Under the pieces are notes generated by a model. It was not told where the DNA came from. It searched no databases and worked only from the letters and a program-made list of their open reading frames with translations. This document shows positions 1 to 7,533 of a stretch of DNA of 44,990 nucleotides, one piece after another. The translations under genes were made by a program, and so were the position numbers. The stretch is from Deltaproteobacteria bacterium (GTDB lineage: Bacteria > Myxococcota > XYA12-FULL-58-9 > JABJBS01): positions 1 to 44,990 of the forward strand of contig JABJBS010000319.1 of the NCBI GenBank assembly GCA_018668695.1. The letters are read 5' to 3'. Position 1 is the first letter of the stretch, and each line of letters starts with the position of its first letter.

Positions 1-205
1 TCATCGCTTCTTTGTTGGGAAAGTACTGATAAAGCGAGCCGATGCTCACCCCTGCCACTTCGGCAACCCGGTTTGTATTGACCCGGTCTACACCTTCAGC
101 CGCCAAAACCTGAGCAGTTGCCTTTAAAATCGCGTCATAAGTAACCTTCGACCGCTCTTGAGCCGGTAACTTCCTTGGTTTTATTGGTTTTTTTGAACGA
201 GCCAC
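1..205 (-). CDS. TetR-family transcriptional regulator, N-terminal part (runs off the window)
   Basis: Only the first 68 or so residues are inside the window. They hold a short basic leader followed by the helix-turn-helix typical of TetR repressors: a first helix with YDAILKATAQVLAAEG, then VNTNRVAEVAGVSIGSLYQYF and a PNKEAM end, which is the family's recognition-helix signature. The start used is GTG at 205; no ATG fits. The gene diverges from the membrane hydroxylase at 232 with only 26 bases between them, so the regulator probably controls itself and that neighbour. The ligand-binding domain is not visible, so the inducer cannot be guessed. Confidence 0.85.
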   Translation of the reverse strand, partial: MARSKKPIKPRKLPAQERSKVTYDAILKATAQVLAAEGVDRVNTNRVAEVAGVSIGSLYQYFPNKEAM

Positions 206-231
206 ACTGTACCTCAAATGCGAGTTGAAAC

Positions 232-1233
232 ATGAGTAAAAGCTCACATATTTTACGATTCATTGCTCACCTTTTACAAGAAGTTTCACCGAGCAGCCCA
301 AAGGGGGAAATGATGCGTAATCAATTTAAATATGTGCCACCGGCACTCATCAACAATGTCACCTACGCCATCGCCATGTTGGCCATCTTCATTGTCCTGG
401 AGATCTATGGCGCGGAAGTCTGGGCATCACTGCCTGGCACCGTCAGCCTCGAGCTCCTCTTTATTGGAGGCGGATTCACGTTTTACATGGCCTGGTTTTG
501 GCTTTGTGCGGCGCCCTACCTTTTGTTGGACCATTACAAAAAGCCCGCCTTTTTATTTAAGTATAAAATTCAGACTGGCAAAGACGGCAGCACCAGTACC
601 CTTGCTCCAGGACGGCTCAAGCACACGGTGTGGGTTGTGCTTAAGAATCAATTCCTTGGCACCCTTCCGGTAATTGTTGGCGTCTATTACCTCATGGTCT
701 GGAGAGGTATGAGCTATGACCAAGCCTTCCCAAGCTGGACTGAAATCGTGTGGCATTTGGCGGTCATCTTACTTGTGGAAGAAATCCTCTTCTACACCGT
801 TCACCGTACGCTCCATCAAAAACGCTGGTATGGATCCATCCACAGAATCCATCATGAATACAAAGAGTCTATTTGTATCGCCACCCACTATGTTCATTTC
901 GCGGAACATATGCTGGGCAACCTATTCCCAATATTCGCAGGTACACTCTTACTGGGCGCACATCCCATCACTCTGATTCTATGGATTGGAATGGCAGTGA
1001 CCAACGCACTCCACACCCACTCAGGGTATCACTTCCCCTGGATGGCCTACTCACTGCACCACGACTACCATCATTACCGCATCCGCGGGAACTATGGTGT
1101 TTTAGGGCTCTTGGATTGGATTTTTAAAACAGATGGTCCCTTCGCAATGCTACACAAAGCGCATAAGGCCGAAGGGAAAAAACTGCCAGCAGAGCAAACC
1201 AGTGCTTCCGGAGCATTTAGTCTCGAAGGTTAG
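232..1233 (+). CDS. sterol desaturase / fatty acid hydroxylase family membrane protein
   Basis: This is an integral membrane di-iron oxygenase of the fatty acid hydroxylase superfamily (PF04116), which hydroxylates or desaturates lipids. The His clusters that bind the two irons are all present: HRTLH (about residue 190), HRIHH (about 203), a later HTHSGYH and HDYHH (about 278). Several hydrophobic segments lie before and between them. Total length is 333 residues from the ATG at 232. A second start at 310 or 313, just after an AGGGGG, would remove 26-27 residues and has the better ribosome site, so the true start is uncertain. It diverges from the TetR gene, its likely regulator, and its stop overlaps the end of the convergent galM by 4 bases. 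The substrate (sterol, fatty acid or carotenoid) cannot be told. Confidence 0.85.
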   Translation: MSKSSHILRFIAHLLQEVSPSSPKGEMMRNQFKYVPPALINNVTYAIAMLAIFIVLEIYGAEVWASLPGTVSLELLFIGGGFTFYMAWFWLCAAPYLLLDHYKKPAFLFKYKIQTGKDGSTSTLAPGRLKHTVWVVLKNQFLGTLPVIVGVYYLMVWRGMSYDQAFPSWTEIVWHLAVILLVEEILFYTVHRTLHQKRWYGSIHRIHHEYKESICIATHYVHFAEHMLGNLFPIFAGTLLLGAHPITLILWIGMAVTNALHTHSGYHFPWMAYSLHHDYHHYRIRGNYGVLGLLDWIFKTDGPFAMLHKAHKAEGKKLPAEQTSASGAFSLEG

Positions 1234-2366
1234 GATACGGAGTGGTCTTGGTCTTGGAGCGAGAATCTCCAAACGGTCCGCTGAATCCGCGGAATGTCTG
1301 CCTCTACCTCAATCGATGGAAAGTTTGGCTTATTAACGGCATCTGGATAACCCTGGGCTTCCAAGCACAGTGCACCATAATCACGCCATCGTCCCTGAGA
1401 GATCCGAGACAACCGGTTTGCCGAGTATACCTGTAAACCTGGCTGGTCGGTGAAGACTTCAAGTTCGCGGCCAGTACCTGGATGCTCCAAGGTCGCCGCA
1501 TGCCGAAGCTTAACGCTCTCTTCACCAACCCAGGTGTTGAGAACAGGCGCATCGTCATCGATTACAAAATAGTGGTCGAGCTCCGCCTCACCCAATTCAT
1601 CTAAGTGCTGCTCGATGGACGATACCGTCCGGAAGTCGAGCGATGTACCATCGACCTGAACCTTTTCACCGGTTGGAATCATTTTAGCATCCGTCTCAAG
1701 ATACGCACTTGCATTCATTTTCAGCAAATGCCCCTTCACCGTCGCTCCTTCTGGAGCGTGACTTGAAAGGTTCCAATAAGCGTGGTTCGTGAGATCTGAG
1801 ACGCTTTTTCTTTCGCATAGCGTCACATACTCAGTGGCCAATTCACCATCGACACTCAAAGTATACCGTGCCTTAAAGACAGCGCGGCCTGGATAGCCCT
1901 GGGCACCATCTGCGTCTTCGGTTGAAAATTCGACCCCGATACGCCCTGGACCTTCGGTAAACCGCAAGACCCTCATCTGCCACAGCCTTGTGTGCAGACC
2001 GCCCGGGCCACCATGTAAATGGTTCCCACGGCGTTCATTGGCCGGTAACTCGTAAACTTCACCATCGAGTTCAAATTGAGCGTTGGATACCCGATTGGCG
2101 ATTCGACCAATCGTCGCTCCCAGATAAGCGTTGTCTTTCTCGTAGCCATAGACTCCGTCGTAACGTAGGGAGATATTACCTTCCACGCCTCGCCGGTCAT
2201 CCATGTTCAAGTAGAGCAACCGAGCTCCAAAGTTGATGAACGCAGCCTTAAACTTTCCAGCCGTAAGCTCAACAGCCGAGACACATTCGCCGCTCTTGAG
2301 TCTACCCAATTCAAATATTCGAAACCCCGGGACACTTGGTCCTCTTTCGTCTTTGGTGGAATGCAT
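1230..2366 (-). CDS. galM: aldose 1-epimerase (mutarotase)
   Basis: Galactose mutarotase interconverts the alpha and beta anomers of hexoses and usually serves the Leloir pathway. Family signatures are in order: NRVSNAQFELDGEVYEL followed by NHLHGG, LTNHAYWNLS with the conserved His, DQPGLQVYSAN, and the C-terminal LCLEAQGYPDAVNKPNFPS, whose Glu corresponds to the catalytic base. With the ATG at 2366 (GAGGG just upstream) the protein is 378 residues, a little longer than the usual 340-350. A GTG at 2444 would add 26 residues of doubtful value and has no ribosome site. No other galactose genes are nearby. There is no signal peptide, so it is cytoplasmic. Confidence 0.92.
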   Translation of the reverse strand: MHSTKDERGPSVPGFRIFELGRLKSGECVSAVELTAGKFKAAFINFGARLLYLNMDDRRGVEGNISLRYDGVYGYEKDNAYLGATIGRIANRVSNAQFELDGEVYELPANERRGNHLHGGPGGLHTRLWQMRVLRFTEGPGRIGVEFSTEDADGAQGYPGRAVFKARYTLSVDGELATEYVTLCERKSVSDLTNHAYWNLSSHAPEGATVKGHLLKMNASAYLETDAKMIPTGEKVQVDGTSLDFRTVSSIEQHLDELGEAELDHYFVIDDDAPVLNTWVGEESVKLRHAATLEHPGTGRELEVFTDQPGLQVYSANRLSRISQGRWRDYGALCLEAQGYPDAVNKPNFPSIEVEADIPRIQRTVWRFSLQDQDHSVS

Positions 2367-2465
2367 TGAGCCCTCGCTTCTTCGAACAAACAAACACTGA
2401 AAAGATAGACTAGACACATAGTCGCCAATCGAAGGCTTGTCCACGCCAAGGCGTTAATCTTAGTG

Positions 2466-2615
2466 ATGAAATTCTATAACCGGGACAGAATGTCCGAGAA
2501 TTTGGGCAATAAATGGCTGGAAGCCTTAGATGGTGCGCGCAAACTGTACAAAGACTGGAGAACAAACAAACATCATAAAAAATACTGTTCTTACCTTAAT
2601 TCTCATAACGTCTGA
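2466..2615 (+). CDS. possible 49-residue small protein in the galM upstream gap
   Basis: The 375-base stretch between galM and the next gene (2367-2741) has no recognisable gene. On the plus strand it does contain a short open frame from the ATG at 2466 to a TGA at 2613. It encodes a basic peptide with a plausible amphipathic helix (WLEALDGARKLYKDW). There is no clear ribosome site. A second in-frame ATG lies at 2490. It may be chance; no homology is recognised. Confidence 0.2.
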   Translation: MKFYNRDRMSENLGNKWLEALDGARKLYKDWRTNKHHKKYCSYLNSHNV

Positions 2616-2741
2616 CCTTTCTCCCGCTTCAAGTTCGCCGGATGCATGAAATACGGCCTCTTTGCCGCACATGAGAGGTATCGGCCAAAACGAGACAAGG
2701 TTGCTTAAAAACATCTAACCCAACCCATTCACCCTAAAAAA

Positions 2742-3206
2742 CTAAGTAATTACATGGGATTGCAGAAAACAAAGATGGTCTTTAACCTCTGGTAAGTCGG
2801 CATCAGGGTGCTGATTGCAAAAGTTCATCGCACGCTCCAAACCACCCAATGACCGCTCCAATTCGGCTTTACAAACCAAACTTTGGGGGTAAACCGAGTG
2901 ACCTTTCCTTATTGGCTCAAGGTTCTGCGCCGCTTTCGTAATCAGCCCCTCTCTGATCTGAAGCGAAGCCAGAGTCACAAGCACTGCTTCGTCCGCCTCC
3001 CCAAGCTCCTGCACGAGTTCCAACATCAGCCGGGCCCTCACAAAACAACCTGCCTGAATGAAAAAATGAGCCTTCAAGATAAACCCGTTTGGTTCGCCGG
3101 CTAACCCCTCAAACACTCTCGTTCCTGACGGACCAAGGCTTAAGGGAATCACGACTGGGCTTGGGCTATACTCACGAGCCAACGGAACCGATTCGCTTTT
3201 CTTCAA
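2742..3206 (-). CDS. small helical-repeat (TPR-like) protein, possible secretion chaperone
   Basis: This is a 154-residue cytoplasmic protein of unknown function. The start is TTG at 3206, set by a perfect AGGAGG six bases upstream, a strong sign the gene is real. After a 40-residue leader, the rest is made of helix pairs with TPR-like spacing (FFIQAGCFVRARLMLELVQ, then LVTLASLQIREG, then LVCKAELERSLGG). The overall shape resembles the small TPR proteins of type III secretion (HrpB1/YscG-like), but no diagnostic residue proves it. It is the last gene of the minus-strand run that starts at 7434, 178 bases after its neighbour, and may have its own promoter. Confidence 0.6.
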   Translation of the reverse strand: MKKSESVPLAREYSPSPVVIPLSLGPSGTRVFEGLAGEPNGFILKAHFFIQAGCFVRARLMLELVQELGEADEAVLVTLASLQIREGLITKAAQNLEPIRKGHSVYPQSLVCKAELERSLGGLERAMNFCNQHPDADLPEVKDHLCFLQSHVIT

Positions 3207-3384
3207 AAATTACCTCCTGTGCACAACACTAGAGGTAGAACATGCGGCTTTCATGCCATGTGGGCCGTGATCTAATTAGGCCAATGTTTTCAAATTAGTT
3301 CGAAGGATAACCAGAAATTAAGACAACCAAGAAATCGGCGGTGTTGCAAATTGAACAAACACCTTATTCATACTGAAACACGCC

Positions 3385-4047
3385 CTAGGGTCGGTTGGCC
3401 ATGTGGTCCAGTAGGGAAACATCTCCAGCTTTCGCCTGTGATTGAAGACTTTTCTGAAGCACATCAAAACAAGTTACCAACTGCTCGATGGCACCATCCG
3501 GCACGGTCGAGTCTTTACCCTGAAGCTCTTTCTTCAGTGCCTTAAGCTGGTCACGCACACCTGCTGGAGCAACTCCCAGCGCTTGAGCGAGTGAACAACG
3601 CTCTCGCAAGAATGTCACCATCCGCAGTGCCCAAGACCACTCACCGCTTTGAAGCTCGGTAAGACTCTCTTCAGCATGCTGAACTGCTTCGTTCAAAGTT
3701 TCGCAAATAGAAACATCAGGGGGTACTTCGCCGATGTGCCGAACCAATCCAGCACGCAGGTGAACCAAAAGCGCCAGTTCAATACGGATATCACCTTCTG
3801 CTCCCGAGACCGGCATTGAAGCCAACAATCCCACAATGCGTGAATCAACCTTACCTATTAACCGGCTCAACACCGCCTCTACCCGAATCGATGAAATGCC
3901 ACGCATACCCCGGTTTTCCGGCGGCTTCTTGCCAGGCCCTTTGAGGCCCTTACTCGCAGAACGAGAGATCCCGGCGCTACCTGGCGCCAAAGGCGTCTTT
4001 GGATTTAAGTTTTCCAGTTGTTTGGCCACACTTAGTAGGTCGTCCAT
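3385..4047 (-). CDS. hypothetical helical protein of the 2742-7434 cluster
   Basis: I do not recognise this 220-residue protein. It has no signal peptide or membrane segment. Residues 1-55 are low in complexity and rich in Pro, Gly, Lys and Ser. The remainder reads as a helical bundle, including an acidic helix AVQHAEESLTELQSGEW and a Lys-rich LKALKKELQGK. It lies 144 bases downstream of the gene ending at 4192, on the same strand, and shares with the 349- and 231-residue neighbours a disordered Gly/Pro/Lys-rich N-terminus followed by a helical region. That common plan suggests parts of one complex, but the function is unknown. Confidence 0.6.
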   Translation of the reverse strand: MDDLLSVAKQLENLNPKTPLAPGSAGISRSASKGLKGPGKKPPENRGMRGISSIRVEAVLSRLIGKVDSRIVGLLASMPVSGAEGDIRIELALLVHLRAGLVRHIGEVPPDVSICETLNEAVQHAEESLTELQSGEWSWALRMVTFLRERCSLAQALGVAPAGVRDQLKALKKELQGKDSTVPDGAIEQLVTCFDVLQKSLQSQAKAGDVSLLDHMANRP

Positions 4048-4191
4048 ATTACCCGGATCCCAATTGATTCAGTCAGATTGCGTTAACAGGTCTCAAAATG
4101 ATGCCAGCGTCCTCTTCGGAGCACAAGCACCAGTTGTGAATGCTGACTCCATGATAACTCAGGTAGTTGCCTGGAGAAAGCAGGTGCGCAA

Positions 4192-5241
4192 CTAGCCTAC
4201 CTCTTCAAGATCTTCTGGAAGGTCTGGTGCAACGAAAAACCAAGCCAGAAAAAGGTCCCATTCTTGGTCAGACCAATCGTCTGGTCTAGAGCAACTACGT
4301 CCTGGCGGAATCGTGGGTGGCCAATCCTCACTCGCGTCGAAGAGCCTCTTAAACTGTAAATACCTATTTTTACGGAGTTCTCCGAACTCACCGAGCAATA
4401 GAGGCAGTAAAAGCTCTTTAAACTTTTGGTGCGCGGCAGCAATCATGGCCGCCATCTCTCGCAGCTGGGATGCTTTACCTTCCATCTCAGCCTGCTTACC
4501 CAAAAGATTCCCAAGTTTTAATAGCTTGGCTGCCTGGTCCTCAATCGTTCGCACTGTCTCAGCCAGAGTTTTACGGCCTGCTTTCTCGCCTTTGGTGCCC
4601 TCTTTGGAAAGGTCCAATTGCGAATCATGGCCCAGCTCAGTCTCCTTCAAAGACTTAAGCTTCTGCTTATTCTCCGCGTCTTTGCCTGCTTGAGCCGATT
4701 CACCAACCTTGGAAAACTGCTTGTTCAGCTTGTCTTGCTTGCTCTTTTTGTCGGCTTCTTGCTTGGCGCGTTCTTTATTTTGTTTCCGGCTAGCCTGTTC
4801 TGCACCCAGTTTGTCGTCAGCAAAACTCGACCCAATAATCTCAGTGGCATCAACCAAGGCTGCATCCATTTGCTGTAAGAGTGACTGCAGGTTCGAGAGC
4901 TGACTCCCTGCTTGCCGCAATTGACCATCCATCGTGGGCCGCTCTTGTTGACCTTGGGAGCCGGGTTTAAGGCTTATTTGGGGAGATTTCGATTCTTTCT
5001 GCAGACCCTTGGATACTTGAGTATCCTTCCCGTCTTGCATCATCGCTTTTTGAGCCTGTTGAACTTTCTTGGCCAACTCAGCGGCACGGCCTTTGTTTCC
5101 GGCCTCTTTCGCGGAGCGCTTCGACTGTTCTTTCTTCGCCTTTTCAGCACCTAGCTTGTCGTCGGCAAAGCTGTCCGAATCCTTAAATCGTTTGGCCCCT
5201 GGCGCAACGCCGCCACCACCGATTTTGCCACCACCCGCCAT
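4192..5241 (-). CDS. hypothetical Lys/Gln-rich coiled-coil protein with duplicated SFADDKLGAE motif
   Basis: The protein has 349 residues from the ATG at 5241, which lies four bases after the stop of the previous gene. An AGGAG in that gene's last codons can act as its ribosome site. The first 270 residues are highly charged and probably disordered or coiled coil. They carry an exact ten-residue duplication, SFADDKLGAE, at about 24-33 and 139-148, each followed by a Lys/Arg/Gln-rich stretch. The C-terminal 80 residues look folded, with a hydrophobic helix (FKELLLPLLLGEFGEL), a proline-rich loop and a Trp-rich acidic end (DDWSDQEWDLFLAWFFV). There is no signal peptide. Function unknown. The layout, a disordered repeat arm on a small folded domain, suggests a scaffold or secreted substrate, which is inference only. 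Confidence 0.65.
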   Translation of the reverse strand: MAGGGKIGGGGVAPGAKRFKDSDSFADDKLGAEKAKKEQSKRSAKEAGNKGRAAELAKKVQQAQKAMMQDGKDTQVSKGLQKESKSPQISLKPGSQGQQERPTMDGQLRQAGSQLSNLQSLLQQMDAALVDATEIIGSSFADDKLGAEQASRKQNKERAKQEADKKSKQDKLNKQFSKVGESAQAGKDAENKQKLKSLKETELGHDSQLDLSKEGTKGEKAGRKTLAETVRTIEDQAAKLLKLGNLLGKQAEMEGKASQLREMAAMIAAAHQKFKELLLPLLLGEFGELRKNRYLQFKRLFDASEDWPPTIPPGRSCSRPDDWSDQEWDLFLAWFFVAPDLPEDLEEVG

Positions 5242-5245
5242 ACTT

Positions 5246-5941
5246 TTAACTCTCCTGCCCGCGTAGCTGCTCAAGTCGCAGACGAATATCTTGGGGTGAT
5301 AAAACCTTATGCCGCCCTTGTGCCCCCTGCGTTATCAAAAGCTTTTCCATGACAGCAGACGCCACGTCGACTCCGTGCTCCTCAACCAGCTGCGCTTCCA
5401 AAACCGGTCCCGAGGTTTCAACTACGGCGATAATCCCTGCAACCAATTGGGACCTAGCGTCATCATCCAAGAACGAAGCCATTACCCCTAAGAGCTCTTT
5501 TAATAAATCGCCTTTCAAGCGTTCAAAGAAATTCTTAGGAGCCACATTTTTAGCCGGGTCAAATCGAGCAAACATGTGCAGCGCGGCCAAGTCTTTACCA
5601 AAGTCGGAAACAATGCCTTCCTTGCCTTCGTCTAGACGTGCAAGGCGGGCCAGAATAGGACACAAAACCCAAAGCCTCTGCCACCGCTTTTGAACATCGT
5701 CGCTGCGCGAAGCTTCAAAGATGGCCGCCACATCCGATGCCTTGGCTCGGCTAAGATACAAAAGGCTTTTGTATGAATCGGTAGCGTTAATCAGATTGTC
5801 GCAAGCCTGCGAGATCCGGTGGGCCTCAAGGCCCGGCATATCGTCTTTATGAACAAACTTAAAAGACTGGCCTATTTTCATTCCCGATTGCCCAGGAGCT
5901 AACCCCTCGGAACCAGGACCACCCTTTTTGCCAATCACCAT
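5246..5941 (-). CDS. hypothetical helical protein, third unknown of the cluster
   Basis: A 231-residue protein that I do not recognise. A Gly/Lys-rich leader (about 25 residues) precedes an all-helical body with conserved-looking hydrophobic segments (RLWVLCPILARLARL, LLKELLGVMASFLDDDARSQL, GIIAVVETSGPVLEAQLVEEHGVDVASA). It has no membrane segment. The ATG lies three bases after the matrixin stop, and the end of the matrixin gene supplies a GGAGAAG ribosome site, so translation of the two is probably coupled. It is followed within five bases by the 349-residue gene. The tight packing ties a cytoplasmic unknown to a secreted protease. Confidence 0.7.
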   Translation of the reverse strand: MVIGKKGGPGSEGLAPGQSGMKIGQSFKFVHKDDMPGLEAHRISQACDNLINATDSYKSLLYLSRAKASDVAAIFEASRSDDVQKRWQRLWVLCPILARLARLDEGKEGIVSDFGKDLAALHMFARFDPAKNVAPKNFFERLKGDLLKELLGVMASFLDDDARSQLVAGIIAVVETSGPVLEAQLVEEHGVDVASAVMEKLLITQGAQGRHKVLSPQDIRLRLEQLRGQES

Positions 5942-5944
5942 ATC

Positions 5945-6919
5945 TTAAAGCACTCTTCTCCGAGTTAGGCTTAGTAAACCTGTAACCATGAGCAGCAACC
6001 ACAAGGGAGCTACGGGTGAAGACTGGCAGCCTCCTCCGCCTTCAAGGCTTCCATTGTTTCTACTGACCACTTCTACTGCCGGCACGCGGTTGAGTTCTTG
6101 CGGCGGCGCACAGTAACCACAATCAGCGCTTGGAGGATTGCAATAGCCGTTACGCTCAGCTCCCGGTGGTAAATCAGCATTGACCGTGGCGTCGGCCGGA
6201 TATTTGAACACGATTCCTTTAGCGTCGCTGCAGGTCAAATTACGTTTTTTGATTTCACCCGTATCGGCCCTTGGGAACATCGTATCATCTGCATCAGCCG
6301 TATGGCCCAGGCCGAGAAAGTGGCCGAGCTCATGAACAGTCGTATTCATGAGGTCGGTATTCTTGTTTGCATTGCCTCTATCCGTAAATGAGAATTTTTC
6401 AGAATTATACTCGATGTCGGAATCAAGAATCTCGCCCGTGAGTGAATTGTAAGTCAGTGTGGTGAGGGCAATAATCAAAGCACCTTGCCCAGCATGCGGC
6501 CAACCTTCATCACGAAAAACCAAAAGGTTCTCATTCATAGATGGTTCAAGGTAGTCGTAACCTGCTCTATCGCTGCTCGTTAACACGTCGCCTGGAAGAG
6601 TGGTTGCAGAGTCGAGACCATAAAATTCAAGGTCTGTTCCCATCCCTAAATCACAGCCCGCCGAATCTTCCATCTCAAGGTTTTGCCAAACCAGAAAAGA
6701 GTCCTTGAGGTCGTTAAACTCTGCACTGCCTTCAATATCTGTGGTGCCATCTTGCTGAACACCAAAGCTGAGCATTCGGCCACCATCTCGCCAAAACCAT
6801 GACAAAGATGGCCCCGTTTCATTGCCTTCACCGTCGGAAACGCGTGTACACACATAGGCAGATGCTGTGGACGGAACTGCTAAAATCATGGCCATGGCTA
6901 TCCAGAGGACTCGCATCAT
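5945..6919 (-). CDS. secreted matrixin-type zinc metalloprotease with MYXO-CTERM-like anchor
   Basis: An exported protease of the M10 (matrixin) clan, 324 residues. A signal peptide ends near ASAYVC (residues 1-21). The metal site is complete: HELGHFLGLGH at about 196-206 gives the three zinc His and the catalytic Glu, followed by the Met-turn DDTMFP near 211-216. The C-terminus (about 294-324) has a Gly run, a single Cys, a hydrophobic helix WLLLMVTGLLSL and an Arg cluster. This is the plan of MYXO-CTERM sorting signals, which are processed by myxosortase-type membrane proteases and anchor proteins at the cell surface. The ATG overlaps the stop of the upstream gene (ATGA). No propeptide cysteine switch is apparent. 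Confidence 0.88.
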   Translation of the reverse strand: MMRVLWIAMAMILAVPSTASAYVCTRVSDGEGNETGPSLSWFWRDGGRMLSFGVQQDGTTDIEGSAEFNDLKDSFLVWQNLEMEDSAGCDLGMGTDLEFYGLDSATTLPGDVLTSSDRAGYDYLEPSMNENLLVFRDEGWPHAGQGALIIALTTLTYNSLTGEILDSDIEYNSEKFSFTDRGNANKNTDLMNTTVHELGHFLGLGHTADADDTMFPRADTGEIKKRNLTCSDAKGIVFKYPADATVNADLPPGAERNGYCNPPSADCGYCAPPQELNRVPAVEVVSRNNGSLEGGGGCQSSPVAPLWLLLMVTGLLSLTRRRVL

Positions 6920-7434
6920 TGCACTACCTCCAAAACAGCTGCTTTGAGCGCCTTGAGCCGAGTTGGGAATGGGGCCACTGCCGGATTAATAAACTCAAAT
7001 GCCTTTAACTCTCGTCGAATGGATTTCATTGAAACCTGTGCTGCATTCTCTACTCGGAAAACACCTTGAGAAAGCCCCACTGGATGCAACTCATCTTGAT
7101 GGCTACGGGCCAAAAAAAGCACGACTTCTTCGCCGCGGCGAAATACAGGTGCGCCTGAAACCCTTTGAGCAATTTCACCCACCCGGCCGCCGAGCGTTAC
7201 AAAGTAGATAGGACCACTCGAACGCTCTGAGCCTCGCCATACATCCGTAGTTTCCAAAACATGGCGGGTCATAATACGACGTCCATCCCAATAGCTTTCA
7301 CTCTGCGACACGACGCCTACAAGAATATCTGAAGAAAGCTCCACCAGCTCTGGTAAATCTGCCTGTCGAGCCGGACTGCCCATGACCCAAGAAGGCATGG
7401 AAACCATCATTAGAATTAGTATCAATCGTCGCAT
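6916..7434 (-). CDS. secreted hypothetical protein encoded just before the matrixin
   Basis: A 172-residue protein with an N-terminal signal peptide (RRLILILMMVSMPSWVMGSPA). The mature part is mainly beta strand by appearance: SSDILVGVVSQSESYWDGRRIMTRHVLE, then PIYFVTLGGRVG and EEVVLFLARS. A helix follows at the end. I know of similar small secreted proteins encoded beside matrixins in Myxococcota, but no function is established. It overlaps the protease gene by four bases, so the two are almost certainly made together. A role as inhibitor, chaperone or partner of the protease is a reasonable guess, not shown by the sequence. It appears to be the first gene of the minus-strand run. Confidence 0.75.
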   Translation of the reverse strand: MRRLILILMMVSMPSWVMGSPARQADLPELVELSSDILVGVVSQSESYWDGRRIMTRHVLETTDVWRGSERSSGPIYFVTLGGRVGEIAQRVSGAPVFRRGEEVVLFLARSHQDELHPVGLSQGVFRVENAAQVSMKSIRRELKAFEFINPAVAPFPTRLKALKAAVLEVVQ

Positions 7435-7533
7435 TTACACTCGCTCCATATTTCAGCACACAGAGAGACCCTACCAAGGGCTGCTCTAAAAAGCGAAGGA
7501 TATAGGCAAGAGATCCCCTGCATTTTCACCCTC

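Noticed and set aside
2526-2714. A 62-codon frame on the minus strand upstream of galM
   Set aside because: No ribosome site or recognisable protein features; it overlaps the more plausible plus-strand small frame.
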